A stretch of DNA of 64,000 nt, taken from PRS1 sp965250265 (GTDB lineage: Bacteria; Bacteroidota; Bacteroidia; Flavobacteriales; Flavobacteriaceae). Under the pieces are notes generated by a model. It made no database searches, had not been told where the DNA came from, and saw nothing but the letters and a program-made list of their open reading frames with translations. The stretch spans positions 434,001-498,000 of the forward strand of contig CBDFNO010000015.1 in the NCBI GenBank assembly GCA_965250265.1. Direction: 5' to 3'. The position numbers were made by a program, and so were the translations under genes. Of this stretch, positions 42,255 to 52,040 are shown piece by piece; the first letter of the stretch is position 1; each line of letters opens with the position of its first letter.

Positions 42255-44111
42255 ATGATTACAACTAAAACAGAGCAACAGTCTGAAGTATTAGAAGCTG
42301 TTGTTATCCGGTTTGTAGGCGATTCTGGTGATGGCATGCAATTAACTGGAACACAATTTTCAGACACTTCTGCAATGTTTGGTAATGACATTGCCACTTT
42401 TCCAAATTATCCTGCTGAAATAAGAGCTCCTCAAGGAAGTTTATATGGCGTTTCTGGATTTCAAGTACACATTGGGAGTGTGGAAATTAGTACACCAGGT
42501 GAAGATCTTGACCTATTGGTTTGTATGAATCCCGCAGCATTAAAGACTAATTTAAGTGCTTTAAAAGCAGGGCATATGATTATAATTGACACAGATTCTT
42601 TTACGAAAAAAAATCTTGAGAAAGCATTATATGCAAGCAACCCTTTAGAAGATGGTAGTTTAAATAATTATAGTGTTATTGAAGTTGCTATGACTTCTTT
42701 AACTAAAGAAGCTCTAAAAGATGTTGAAGGTTTAGATAATAAAAGCATAACACGTAGCAAGAATATGTTTGCACTAGGAATGGTGTATTGGATGTATGAT
42801 AGAGATATGAATCATACTTTAGAGTTCTTTAATACAAAATTTAAAAATAAACCTCTAATTGCTGAAGCGAATTCAAAAGTTTTAAAAACAGGTTATTACT
42901 TTGCTGAAACATTAGAGTTAATTCCAAATTCATATTCTATTTCTCCTTCTAAAATGCCAAAAGGAACATATAGAATTATAAATGGAAATCAAGCTACAGC
43001 TTGGGGATTTTTAGCTGCTGCCGAAAAATGTGGCTTAGAATTGTTTTTAGGGTCTTACCCAATTACTCCAGCTTCAGATATTTTACACGAATTAGTAAAG
43101 CATAAGCATTTTGGAGTAAAAGCATTTCAAGCAGAAGATGAAATTGCAGGAATTACCTCTGCGATAGGAGCTTCTTTTGCAGGTGATTTAGCAATTACAA
43201 CGACTTCAGGTCCTGGTTTAGCATTAAAAGGAGAAGCTGTTGGTTTGGCTATGATTCTTGAATTGCCTTTAGTTATAGTAAATGTTCAACGTGGTGGACC
43301 ATCCACAGGCTTACCAACAAAAACAGAGCAATCAGATTTATTACAAGCATTATATGGTAGAAATGGTGAAAGTCCATTAATTGTGATAGCAGCTAGTACA
43401 CCAGCCGATTGTTTTGATTGGGCATATGAAGCTTCAAGATTAACACTTGAGCATATGACTCCTGTATTATTATTAACCGATGGCTATATCGCAAATGGTT
43501 CTGAACCATGGAGAGTAAAATCAATTAATGATATGCCTCCAATAACTCATAAACAAATTAGTGGTGGAGATGCTGAAAAATGGAATGTTTATGATAGAGA
43601 TGCAGTGACTTTAGCAAGAGAATGGGCAATTCCAGGCACTCCTGGTTTTGAACATCGTGTTGGTGGGTTAGAAAAAGATAAAACTACAGGTAATGTGTCT
43701 TATGTTCCTGAAAATCATGAATACATGACACACATTAGGGCTGAAAAAGTAGATAGAGTACAGAATAGTATTCCTGATTTAAAATCAGATTTTAATGAAG
43801 ATGGTGATTTATTAATTGTTGGTTGGGGAGGGACTTTCGGTAGTTTACATTCTGCTACTAAAAAATTATCTAAAGAAGGATTTAAAGTTGGACATGCACA
43901 TTTTAACTATATTAATCCATTCCCAAAAAATACAGAAGCAATTTTCTCTAAATTTAAAAAGATTATTGTTTGCGAACTAAATAACGGTCAATTGGCCTCA
44001 ATCCTACGAGCGAAATTTATAAATATTGAATTTTCTCAATATAATAAAATGCAAGGCTTACCATTTGGAGCCAGTGAGCTTACTCAAAAATTTAAAACAC
44101 TAATAAAATAG
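42255..44111 (+). CDS. korA: 2-oxoacid:ferredoxin oxidoreductase, alpha-gamma subunit
   Basis: From ATG 42255 this is a 618-residue fusion: a gamma-type domain (about 10-195, VVIRFVGDSGDGMQLTGTQF) and then the alpha (pyrimidine-binding) domain (about 215-618, GNQATAWGFLAAAEKCGLELFLG; SGPGLALKGEAVGLA). A TTG 18 codons upstream is in frame but unconserved. With KorB it oxidises 2-oxoglutarate (or a similar 2-oxoacid) with CoA to the acyl-CoA, reducing ferredoxin. The gene pair leads into the nuo operon after only 31 bases. Confidence 0.92.
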   Translation: MITTKTEQQSEVLEAVVIRFVGDSGDGMQLTGTQFSDTSAMFGNDIATFPNYPAEIRAPQGSLYGVSGFQVHIGSVEISTPGEDLDLLVCMNPAALKTNLSALKAGHMIIIDTDSFTKKNLEKALYASNPLEDGSLNNYSVIEVAMTSLTKEALKDVEGLDNKSITRSKNMFALGMVYWMYDRDMNHTLEFFNTKFKNKPLIAEANSKVLKTGYYFAETLELIPNSYSISPSKMPKGTYRIINGNQATAWGFLAAAEKCGLELFLGSYPITPASDILHELVKHKHFGVKAFQAEDEIAGITSAIGASFAGDLAITTTSGPGLALKGEAVGLAMILELPLVIVNVQRGGPSTGLPTKTEQSDLLQALYGRNGESPLIVIAASTPADCFDWAYEASRLTLEHMTPVLLLTDGYIANGSEPWRVKSINDMPPITHKQISGGDAEKWNVYDRDAVTLAREWAIPGTPGFEHRVGGLEKDKTTGNVSYVPENHEYMTHIRAEKVDRVQNSIPDLKSDFNEDGDLLIVGWGGTFGSLHSATKKLSKEGFKVGHAHFNYINPFPKNTEAIFSKFKKIIVCELNNGQLASILRAKFINIEFSQYNKMQGLPFGASELTQKFKTLIK

Positions 44112-44113
44112 TT

Positions 44114-45118
44114 ATGGCTGAAGCAACAAAATATACGTATAAAGATTTTGCAAGCGATCAAGAAGTTCGATGGTGTCCAGGTTGCGATGATTATGTAATA
44201 TTGCGATCTATGCAAAAAGCTTTGCCAGAAATGGGAGTTAAAAAAGAAGATGTCGTATTTGTTTCAGGTATTGGGTGTTCGTCTCGTTTTCCATACTATA
44301 TAGATTCTTTTGGTATGCACAGTATTCATGGTAGAGCTCCTGCAATTGCTAGTGGAGTAAAATTAGCTAATCCTGAATTAAGTGTTTGGGTTATTACTGG
44401 AGATGGAGATTCATTGGCAATTGGTGGCAATCACTTTATTCACGTTTTAAGAAGAAATATTGATTTAAATATTATTCTATTTAATAATGAGATTTATGGT
44501 TTAACTAAAGGACAGTTTTCACCTACATCATTAATAGGTCAGAGGACAAAAACATCGCCTTATGGAAACACACAACCTCCTTTTTCTCCAGGAGAGCTAG
44601 CTATAGGTGCACAGGCACGTTTTTTTGCTAGAATTGGTGGAAATACACCAAAAGAAATGACACAATTATTTATTGATGCTGAAAAATTTAAAGGCACTTC
44701 TTTAGTTGAAGTGTTACAAAATTGTCCAATATTTAATGATGGTTGTTTTACAGATGTGACTGATAAAGCTGTACGAGCAGATAAACAAATACATCTTGAA
44801 CATGGTAAACCGATGATTTTTGGAAAAGAGCAGGATAAAGGGTTGGTGTTAAATGGGTTGAAGTTCGAAGTTGTTACGGTTGGTGAAAATGGAGTTAATG
44901 AAAGTGATCTTTTAATTCATGACGCTAAAGAGCCTGATTCTACAATGCATTCCATGTTAGTTAGATTAGAATATCCCGTGGCAACTGGAATTATTAGAGC
45001 TGTTGAAGAATTAACTTTAGAAGAACGAGAAGAAGCATTAACAAGAGAAGTGAAAGCTAGTTCAAAATTTAATAAAGTAGATGATTTGTTTTTCTCTGGA
45101 GCAACGTATGAAGTTTAA
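44114..45118 (+). CDS. korB: 2-oxoacid:ferredoxin oxidoreductase, beta subunit
   Basis: This 334-residue protein is the thiamine-diphosphate-binding half: GDGDSLAIGGNHFIHVLRRN (about 96-115) with the GDG...N site, plus WCPGCDDYVI (about 21-30) and IGCSSRF, whose Cys residues ligate a 4Fe-4S cluster. It starts 2 bases after korA. It is the 2-oxoglutarate type (short beta, fused alpha-gamma partner), although pyruvate cannot be excluded. It directly precedes nuoA. Confidence 0.93.
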   Translation: MAEATKYTYKDFASDQEVRWCPGCDDYVILRSMQKALPEMGVKKEDVVFVSGIGCSSRFPYYIDSFGMHSIHGRAPAIASGVKLANPELSVWVITGDGDSLAIGGNHFIHVLRRNIDLNIILFNNEIYGLTKGQFSPTSLIGQRTKTSPYGNTQPPFSPGELAIGAQARFFARIGGNTPKEMTQLFIDAEKFKGTSLVEVLQNCPIFNDGCFTDVTDKAVRADKQIHLEHGKPMIFGKEQDKGLVLNGLKFEVVTVGENGVNESDLLIHDAKEPDSTMHSMLVRLEYPVATGIIRAVEELTLEEREEALTREVKASSKFNKVDDLFFSGATYEV

Positions 45119-45149
45119 ATTCTAAAACCGTAAATTGTAAATTTAAGAA

Positions 45150-45500
45150 ATGGGGTCTGAAGCCATCATCGTATTTTTAATTGCAGGAGTAGTCATGGTG
45201 GCTGGTTCAAATTTTTTATCGAATTTAATTTCACATAAATCAGATAATCCTCAAAAAAGAGAACCATACGAAAGTGGTATGGTAACCAAAGGTCCTACTT
45301 GGGTGCAATTTAAAGTAGGCTATTATTTATTCGCCATATTATTTTTAATTTTTGATGTAGAAGTTGCCTTTTTAGTCCCTTGGGCAGTTGTGTTTCAAGA
45401 TGTTGGAGGTGTTGCCTTTTTTGAAATACTTATTTTTCTAATTATTTTAGGATTAGGATTACTATACGCATGGAAAAAAGGTGCATTAAAATGGGAGTAG
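45150..45500 (+). CDS. nuoA: Complex I subunit A
   Basis: This 116-residue protein has three transmembrane helices, with the conserved YESGM loop (about 40-44) and the FLIFDVEVAFLVPWA helix (about 65-79). It is a small membrane-arm subunit at the junction with NuoB/D/H. The last 10 bases overlap the 5' end of nuoB. Confidence 0.95.
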   Translation: MGSEAIIVFLIAGVVMVAGSNFLSNLISHKSDNPQKREPYESGMVTKGPTWVQFKVGYYLFAILFLIFDVEVAFLVPWAVVFQDVGGVAFFEILIFLIILGLGLLYAWKKGALKWE

Positions 45501-46063
45501 GCAATTCAAATAAAATCTCCGAAGATTTCCCAGGAAAAGTAATTCCTGCAGGAAATGGCGCAAATATAATGGTTACTTCATTAGACAAAGTAATTAATTG
45601 GGGAAGAGCAAATTCGCTATGGTCACTTTATTTTGGTACGAGTTGTTGTGCCATCGAAATGATGCAAACAGGTGCTTCTCGTCATGACTATTCAAGATTT
45701 GGTTTTGAAGTCGCCAGACCATCACCAAGACAAGCAGATTTAATCATCATTGCTGGTACAATTGTAAATAAAATGGCTCCAGTGTTACGACGCTTGTACG
45801 ACCAAATGGCAGAACCTAAATATGTTATCGCCATGGGAGCATGTGCAATTTCTGGAGGACCATTTTTCTATAACACCTACTCTGTTGTTAAAGGTGCAGA
45901 TCATGTAATTCCAGTTGATGTGTACGTTCCTGGATGTCCTCCAAGACCAGAAGCATTACTTGAAGGTATGCTTATGCTTCAGGATAAAATACGAACTGAA
46001 AGTATGAAAGATAAAGTAAATCCAATTGAAGGGTTTGATGAAGGTTTATATAGCAAAGAATGA
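45491..46063 (+). CDS. nuoB: Complex I subunit B (N2 cluster)
   Basis: From ATG 45491 the protein has 190 residues; an ATG 7 codons earlier overlaps nuoA further. The cluster N2 ligands are visible: tandem Cys in GTSCCAIEM, Cys in MGACAISGG and Cys in PGCPPRPE. N2 is the last iron-sulfur cluster before ubiquinone or menaquinone. The stop overlaps nuoC by 4 bases (ATGA). Confidence 0.95.
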   Translation: MGVGNSNKISEDFPGKVIPAGNGANIMVTSLDKVINWGRANSLWSLYFGTSCCAIEMMQTGASRHDYSRFGFEVARPSPRQADLIIIAGTIVNKMAPVLRRLYDQMAEPKYVIAMGACAISGGPFFYNTYSVVKGADHVIPVDVYVPGCPPRPEALLEGMLMLQDKIRTESMKDKVNPIEGFDEGLYSKE

Positions 46064-46620
46064 CAAACGAAGCATTACAAACATTAATAGGAAGTTGGTT
46101 CCCAAATCCAGAATTTAGTAAGAATACTGAAGCTCAAGAACAGCCTGAAATTGAAGAAGTTTCGGAAAAAAACGTCGAAACTTCAGCTCCAATTAATTCT
46201 AGCCTTTTAGAATTTACCGAAGAAGGTTCTCAATTTTTAAATGTTATAGTACAACCAAAACAATTTTACAATTTTATGAGCCAATTAAGAAATGATGAAC
46301 AAGCTCATTTCGATTATTTATTCTGTTTAAGTGGTGTTGATTGGGGAGAAGACCTTGGCGTTGTGTATCATTTAGAATCTACAATTCACAGACATATAAT
46401 TGTTGTAAAGGTTAAAACAGACGATAGAGAAAATCCAAACCTTGATTCGGTTTGCGATATTTGGTACACTGCCGAATTTCACGAACGCGAAGTGTTTGAT
46501 TTCTTCGGAATAAAGTTTAATAATCACCCAAATTTAAAACGCCTCTTTTTAACCGAAGACTGGGAAGGATTCCCTTTAAGAAAAGATTATGTAGATGAAA
46601 TTAATATGGTTATCAAATAA
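46060..46620 (+). CDS. nuoC: Complex I subunit C
   Basis: This 186-residue hydrophilic subunit has the 30-kDa signature FHEREVFDFFGIKFNNHPNLKRLF, split here as FHEREVFDFFGIKF and NHPNLKRLF (about 147-170). Residues about 20-60 are a Glu-rich, low-complexity insert (QEQPEIEEVSEKN) before the folded domain at LEFTEEG; shorter NuoC proteins lack it. It is a separate polypeptide, not fused to NuoD. Confidence 0.93.
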   Translation: MTNEALQTLIGSWFPNPEFSKNTEAQEQPEIEEVSEKNVETSAPINSSLLEFTEEGSQFLNVIVQPKQFYNFMSQLRNDEQAHFDYLFCLSGVDWGEDLGVVYHLESTIHRHIIVVKVKTDDRENPNLDSVCDIWYTAEFHEREVFDFFGIKFNNHPNLKRLFLTEDWEGFPLRKDYVDEINMVIK

Positions 46621-46623
46621 TTA

Positions 46624-47748
46624 ATGGAGCAAAGAGCCACAATAGATAAAAATTTTAAAACAGAACCATATCAAATAAATATGGGGCCTCAACACCCTGC
46701 AACTCATGGTGTCTTAAATCTTTTATTAACTATTGATGGTGAAATCATTAAAAAAGTAGAGCCAGATCTAGGATATATTCATCGCTCTATCGAAAAAATG
46801 TGCGAACGTGATAGTTATCAGCAAATAGTTCATTTAACAGACAGGATGGATTATTTATCGTCTAACATTAATAACGAAGCGGTTTGTCTAACTGTTGAAA
46901 ACGCCTTACAGTTGGAAATCCCAGAGCGTGTAAAAGTAATCAGGACCATAATTGGAGAACTTACAAGAATTTCCTCTCATTGCTTATGGTGGGGTGTTAT
47001 GGGAATGGATGTTGGTGCATTATCAACATTTTTTTATGGATTTAGAGACCGGGAAATGCTAAACGATATTTTTGAGGAAACCTGCGGTGCACGATTAACC
47101 ATGAATTATAATGTTCCAGGTGGTTTGATGCTTGATATTCATCCAAATTTCGTAAAACGAGTTAAAAAGTTTGTTGCTCATTTTAAAACTAAAATCCCAG
47201 AATATGATAGGCTGTTAACTAATAATGTAATCTTTCAGAAAAGAACAAAAGGTGTTGGTGTTTTAACCAAAGAAGACGCAATCTCATTTGGAGCTACTGG
47301 TCCAGTAGCTCGCGCTTCTGGATTTTCTTGTGATGTTAGAAAACATCATCCATATAGTGCTTTAGAAAAAGTAACTTTTAATGAATCCTTAAAAACTGAA
47401 GGAGACACTTTTGCTCGTTATCAGGTTCGAATTATGGAATTATGGGAATCTTTATCAATAGTAGAACAACTCATTGATAATATTCCAGAAGGGGAACATC
47501 GCGTAAAAACAAATGCAGTAATTAAATTACCAAAAGGGGAGTTTTATCAAAAAGTGGAAACAGCAAGAGGAGAACTTGGAGTTTACATTATAAGTACAGG
47601 AACTAAAAGCCCTTATAGATTGAAGTTTCGTTCTCCGGGTTTTTCAAATTTGTCAGTATTAAATCATATTGCAGTTGGAGGGAAAATAGGAGATTTAGTA
47701 GCAATAATGGCAACGTTAGACTTGGTTATTCCTGATATAGATAGATAA
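46624..47748 (+). CDS. nuoD: Complex I subunit D
   Basis: This 374-residue subunit starts with INMGPQHPATHGVL (about 19-32), carrying the quinone-site His. DMSR-type conserved segments follow, such as SSHCLWWGVMGMDVGA. It is slightly shorter than the usual 390-400 residues. Together with NuoB it forms the quinone-binding pocket. The next gene, nuoH, starts 10 bases on, where nuoE, nuoF and nuoG would normally be. Confidence 0.95.
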   Translation: MEQRATIDKNFKTEPYQINMGPQHPATHGVLNLLLTIDGEIIKKVEPDLGYIHRSIEKMCERDSYQQIVHLTDRMDYLSSNINNEAVCLTVENALQLEIPERVKVIRTIIGELTRISSHCLWWGVMGMDVGALSTFFYGFRDREMLNDIFEETCGARLTMNYNVPGGLMLDIHPNFVKRVKKFVAHFKTKIPEYDRLLTNNVIFQKRTKGVGVLTKEDAISFGATGPVARASGFSCDVRKHHPYSALEKVTFNESLKTEGDTFARYQVRIMELWESLSIVEQLIDNIPEGEHRVKTNAVIKLPKGEFYQKVETARGELGVYIISTGTKSPYRLKFRSPGFSNLSVLNHIAVGGKIGDLVAIMATLDLVIPDIDR

Positions 47749-47758
47749 TATTAAAGCA

Positions 47759-48778
47759 ATGAATATAATATTAGAACCGACATTGAGTATACTAGAAATG
47801 ACATTAATAGCTTTAGGGTATTTAGGATTTTTTGCAGTAGCAGGGTTGTTTTTAGTTTTAATGGAAAGAAGAGTAGCAGCTTGGTTTCAGTTACGAATTG
47901 GACCAAATAGAGTTGGTTTTCAAGGCTTGTTGCAGACCATGGCAGATGCACTTAAGTTGATATCTAAAGAGTTAACAGGTACCGTAAAAGCCGATAAATT
48001 CTTATACAATTTGGCACCTTACTTTGTCATAGTTACTTCACTAATGGCTTTGACAGTTTTACCATTTACAAAAGATATCCAAGCATTTGATATTAATATT
48101 GGAATCTTCTTTTTAATCGCAATATCGTCTATTGGTGTTATTGGAATTTTATTAGGAGGTTGGGCAAGCAATAATAAATTTTCACTTATTGGTGCAATGC
48201 GAAGTGGTGTGCAAACCATAAGTTATGAGCTTTCGGTAGGTTTATCATTATTAACAATGATTTTAATTACTGGTTCTTTACAGCTATCAGAAATTGTTGA
48301 GGTTCAAAAAAGCGGTTGGCTTATAGTTCAAGGGCATATTCCTGCTCTCATAGCATTTATGATTTTTATGATTTCAGGCACAGCCGAAACTAATAGAGCA
48401 CCTTTTGATATGGTAGAAGCCGAATCGGAGTTAGGTGCTGGATTTCATACTGAATATTCTGGGATGAAGTTTGCTTATTTCTTTTTAGCTGAGTTTATAA
48501 ATATGTTTATCATTGCTGCAATTGCAACGACTGTATTTTTTGGAGCTTGGTTGTCGCCTTTCGGAATAACAGAATCAATCCCTTGGTTGGGAGTATTTTG
48601 GTTTATGGGAAAGACTCTTGTGTTGGTGTTTTTAATGATGTGGTTTAGGTGGACGTTCCCACGTTTAAGAGTTGACCAATTGTTGACATTAGAATGGAAA
48701 TATTTATTGCCAATTAACTTGGTAAATATTGTGATAATGGCATTAATTGTCTGGCTTAACTTAACAATTCAGTTTTAA
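47759..48778 (+). CDS. nuoH: Complex I subunit H
   Basis: This 339-residue protein has about eight transmembrane helices. The conserved cytoplasmic loops are visible: RIGPNRVGFQGLLQ (about 46-59) and ETNRAPFDMVEAESELGAGF (about 211-230). It joins the hydrophilic arm to the proton pumps and forms part of the quinone tunnel. Confidence 0.96.
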   Translation: MNIILEPTLSILEMTLIALGYLGFFAVAGLFLVLMERRVAAWFQLRIGPNRVGFQGLLQTMADALKLISKELTGTVKADKFLYNLAPYFVIVTSLMALTVLPFTKDIQAFDINIGIFFLIAISSIGVIGILLGGWASNNKFSLIGAMRSGVQTISYELSVGLSLLTMILITGSLQLSEIVEVQKSGWLIVQGHIPALIAFMIFMISGTAETNRAPFDMVEAESELGAGFHTEYSGMKFAYFFLAEFINMFIIAAIATTVFFGAWLSPFGITESIPWLGVFWFMGKTLVLVFLMMWFRWTFPRLRVDQLLTLEWKYLLPINLVNIVIMALIVWLNLTIQF

Positions 48779-48782
48779 ACAT

Positions 48783-49259
48783 ATGAGTTATTTTTCAGAA
48801 ATATACAACGGAATAAAAACACTACTTACTGGTATGAGTGTTACCGGAAAATATTTTTTAAACTCAAGAAAAGGAGTTATAACACAGCAATATCCGGATA
48901 ATCGAGAGACTTTAAAAATGTTTGATCGCTTTCGTGGGGAAGTTATAATGCCTCATGATGAAAATAATAAACATCGTTGTACAGGTTGTCAAAAATGCGA
49001 GATTATTTGTCCTAATGGCACTATTGAGATTATTTGGGATCGAGGAATTGATGAGGAAACTGGAAAAAAGAAAAAGAAGATTGATCAATTTGTATACCAT
49101 TTAAGTATGTGTACAATGTGTGCTTTATGTATTGATGTTTGTCCTACAGATGCTATTATATGGGGGCAGAATTTCGAAAATTCGGTATATGACAGAACTG
49201 CATTAACGAGAGTTTTAAATGAACCTGGTTCTAAATTAGCACCTGGAGTAGAAGATTAA
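48783..49259 (+). CDS. nuoI: Complex I subunit I
   Basis: This 158-residue protein carries two 4Fe-4S motifs: CTGCQKCEIICP (about 61-72) and CTMCALCIDVCP (about 112-123), the N6a/N6b ligands. In complex I lacking the NADH module, NuoI is the distal iron-sulfur subunit and so the likely docking surface for ferredoxin. That last point is inference from the related chloroplast and archaeal forms. Confidence 0.95.
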   Translation: MSYFSEIYNGIKTLLTGMSVTGKYFLNSRKGVITQQYPDNRETLKMFDRFRGEVIMPHDENNKHRCTGCQKCEIICPNGTIEIIWDRGIDEETGKKKKKIDQFVYHLSMCTMCALCIDVCPTDAIIWGQNFENSVYDRTALTRVLNEPGSKLAPGVED

Positions 49260-49262
49260 GTT

Positions 49263-49787
49263 ATGGAAAGATATATATTTTACATCGTAGCGTTGATAAT
49301 GATTGTTTCGGCTATTGCCTCGGTTAGTAGTCGTAAAATGCTTCGATCAGTTATCTATTTATTATTTACACTGGTAGGTGTTGCTGGAATTTTCTTTTTG
49401 ATTGATTATAATTTTTTAGCTGCAGTTGAACTTACAGTATATGCAGGCGGAATTATAGTACTCATGATTTTTTCAGTACTTCTTGTACATCATATAGAAA
49501 TGAAATTAGAAGTTGCTAAACTTTCAAAACGAATACTTACTGCTATTGCTTCTTTAATAGGAATAGGTGTTTTTTTAAAAACAATTTATTCCTATGATTT
49601 TAAAGTTGAAAATGTTAGCTCAACTACAACTACCGAAGAAATAGGTTTTGGTTTATTAAGTTATAAAGCAGGTGGATTTATTTTGCCTTTTGAAGTTATT
49701 AGTGTGCTTTTGTTAGCAGCTATGATTGGTGCTATAATTATTGCTAAAGGGAAAAAGTTAGAATCTAATAATGATGAAACACTATGA
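49263..49787 (+). CDS. nuoJ: Complex I subunit J
   Basis: This 174-residue protein has five transmembrane helices. The third carries VELTVYAGGIIVLMIFSVLL (about 57-76). It starts 3 bases after nuoI and overlaps nuoK by 4 bases (ATGA), so translation is coupled. Confidence 0.95.
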   Translation: MERYIFYIVALIMIVSAIASVSSRKMLRSVIYLLFTLVGVAGIFFLIDYNFLAAVELTVYAGGIIVLMIFSVLLVHHIEMKLEVAKLSKRILTAIASLIGIGVFLKTIYSYDFKVENVSSTTTTEEIGFGLLSYKAGGFILPFEVISVLLLAAMIGAIIIAKGKKLESNNDETL

Positions 49788-50101
49788 TAGAAGGAATTAG
49801 CATATACGAAATACTAACCTTAACCACTATCTTATTTTTTATAGGTGTTTACGGGTTTATTACAAGAAAAAACTTGATTTCAATTTTAATTTCTGTTGAA
49901 TTAATTTTGAATGCTTCAGTTGTGAATTTTGTTGTAATCAACAAGTATTTATTTCCAGATATGTTACAAGGTGTTTATGTTTCAATTTTTATTATTGCTG
50001 TTGCTGCAGCCGAAACAGCATTGGCTGTTTCAATAATAATTAACCTTTACAGACAAATTAGTTCTGTTGAAATTAAAGATACTGAAATAATGAAGTATTA
50101 A
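49784..50101 (+). CDS. nuoK: Complex I subunit K
   Basis: This 105-residue protein has three transmembrane helices, with the conserved Glu residues in ISVELILNASVVNF (about 36-49) and AVAAAETALAVSI (about 72-84) used in proton transfer. Length and motifs are normal for the family. Confidence 0.95.
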   Translation: MIEGISIYEILTLTTILFFIGVYGFITRKNLISILISVELILNASVVNFVVINKYLFPDMLQGVYVSIFIIAVAAAETALAVSIIINLYRQISSVEIKDTEIMKY

Positions 50102-50111
50102 TATTTAGAGT

Positions 50112-52031
50112 ATGAACATAAGTTATATCATATTAATCCCAATTATTCCTCTTGTAGTTTTCTTGCTACTTGGAATTTTTAATAAGAAAATTAAGCCTGC
50201 TGTTTCTGGACACATTGGTGTATTTGGTTTATTGGCATCTACCATATTATCATTTTATACTGCGTATCAATATTTTTTTGTAATTGGAAAAGTAGATGGA
50301 ATCTATCAAACTATTGTTGATAAAACCGTCTGGATGCACTTTACAGAAACACTTCACATTGATATGGGGATTTTAATTGATCCTATTTCTGTAATGATGC
50401 TTATTGTTGTTTCAGTAGTATCTCTTATGGTAAATATTTATAGTAGAGGTTATATGAAAGGTGATGATGGCTATACCAAGTTTTTTGCTTTTTTAGGATT
50501 GTTTTCTTTTTCGATGTATGGTTTAGTTTTAGCAACAAATCTCTTCCAAATTTATGTTTTTTGGGAATTGGTTGGTGTATCATCTTATTTGTTAATAGGT
50601 TATTATTATACAAAACCATCAGCAGTAGCTGCTGCAAAAAAAGCGTTTATAGTAACCCGTTTTGCAGATTTAGCATTCTTAATTGGGATTTTAATTATGG
50701 GTTATTACACAGGTACATTCGATTTCGAAACCTTGAATAATCCAGAAGGATCTGCTATATTAAATTGGGCATCAACATCATTCATGGGGCTATCTGTTAT
50801 CACTTGGGCATTACTATTAATATTTATTGGTGGTGCTGGTAAATCGGCAATGTTACCATTTCATATATGGTTGCCAGATGCTATGGAAGGTCCTACTCCT
50901 GTTTCTGCATTAATTCATGCTGCAACAATGGTAGTAGCTGGTATTTATTTAGTCGCTCGATTATTTCCCATGTATTATTTTGTCGAACAAGGATTTGCTC
51001 TGAATATTGTCGCCTATGTTGGTGCTATTTCATCATTGTTTGCGGCTATTATAGCCATAACTCAAACCGATATTAAGCGTGTTCTGGCATTTTCTACTAT
51101 GTCACAATTAGGTTATATGATGTTTGCTTTAGGTGTTTCTGGTTATGATGGACATGAGGGTGTTGGTTATATGGCATCAATGTTTCATTTGTTTACTCAT
51201 GCCATGTTTAAAGCATTATTATTTTTAGCTGCTGGTTCAATTATTCATGCTGTACACAGCAATTATTTAAAAGATATGGGTGGATTGCGAAAATATATGC
51301 CTATTACAAATATTACTTTTTTAATAGCTGCTTTAGCAATTGCTGGAATTCCTCCATTTGCAGGATTTTGGAGTAAAGATGAAATTTTAGTTGCTGCTTT
51401 CGAGCATAATAAACTTATTTATTACATCGGAGTTATTGTCGCTGGACTTACTGCCTTTTATATGTTTAGAATTTACTTCGGAATATTTTGGGGAAAAGAT
51501 AGGGAATATGAACACAAACCTAAAGAGTCTCCATTATCTATGACTTTCCCTCTTATGTTTTTAGCATTGATAAGTATTGTTGGTGGATTTATTCCGTTTA
51601 GTGAATTTGTAACAGCTGATAAAGTTGGGTTTGAAGCGCATTTAAATTATCCTTTGGCAGCCGTTGCAATTGGCGTTGGGTTAACAGGAATAATTCTTGC
51701 TTGGCTATTCTATAAAAAAGAAAATAATCTTGCCGATAAGTGGGCTAATGCGTTTGGCATATTTTACAAATGGTCTTATCATAAATTTTATTTCGATGAG
51801 CTATATCTATTTATCACTAAAAAAATAATATTTAAAAGAATATCAACTCCTATCGCTTGGTTCGATAGAAAAGTTGTTGATGGAACTATGGTTGGGATTG
51901 GTAACAAAACCGTTCAAACTTCTGAAAAAATTAAAGGAATACAATCCGGAAAAGTACAAGATTATGCTTTTGCATTTGTTGGAGGAGCTATTGTGCTCGC
52001 AATAGTGTTTATTTATTTATGGGCAAACTAA
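50112..52031 (+). CDS. nuoL: Complex I subunit L
   Basis: This 639-residue antiporter-like subunit has about 14-16 helices. The pump signature WELVGVSSYLLIGYY, lysine-bearing GGAGKSAMLPFHIWLPDAM and FTHAMFKALLFL are visible. The C-terminal long lateral helix is present (last about 100 residues, ending FIYLWAN). It is the distal proton pump. Confidence 0.96.
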   Translation: MNISYIILIPIIPLVVFLLLGIFNKKIKPAVSGHIGVFGLLASTILSFYTAYQYFFVIGKVDGIYQTIVDKTVWMHFTETLHIDMGILIDPISVMMLIVVSVVSLMVNIYSRGYMKGDDGYTKFFAFLGLFSFSMYGLVLATNLFQIYVFWELVGVSSYLLIGYYYTKPSAVAAAKKAFIVTRFADLAFLIGILIMGYYTGTFDFETLNNPEGSAILNWASTSFMGLSVITWALLLIFIGGAGKSAMLPFHIWLPDAMEGPTPVSALIHAATMVVAGIYLVARLFPMYYFVEQGFALNIVAYVGAISSLFAAIIAITQTDIKRVLAFSTMSQLGYMMFALGVSGYDGHEGVGYMASMFHLFTHAMFKALLFLAAGSIIHAVHSNYLKDMGGLRKYMPITNITFLIAALAIAGIPPFAGFWSKDEILVAAFEHNKLIYYIGVIVAGLTAFYMFRIYFGIFWGKDREYEHKPKESPLSMTFPLMFLALISIVGGFIPFSEFVTADKVGFEAHLNYPLAAVAIGVGLTGIILAWLFYKKENNLADKWANAFGIFYKWSYHKFYFDELYLFITKKIIFKRISTPIAWFDRKVVDGTMVGIGNKTVQTSEKIKGIQSGKVQDYAFAFVGGAIVLAIVFIYLWAN

Positions 52032-52040
52032 AAGATTAAT

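Noticed and set aside
47739..47768. nuoEFG lost by frameshift or fragmented between nuoD and nuoH
   Set aside because: Only 10 bases separate the two intact genes; there is no remnant, so this is true absence at the locus.
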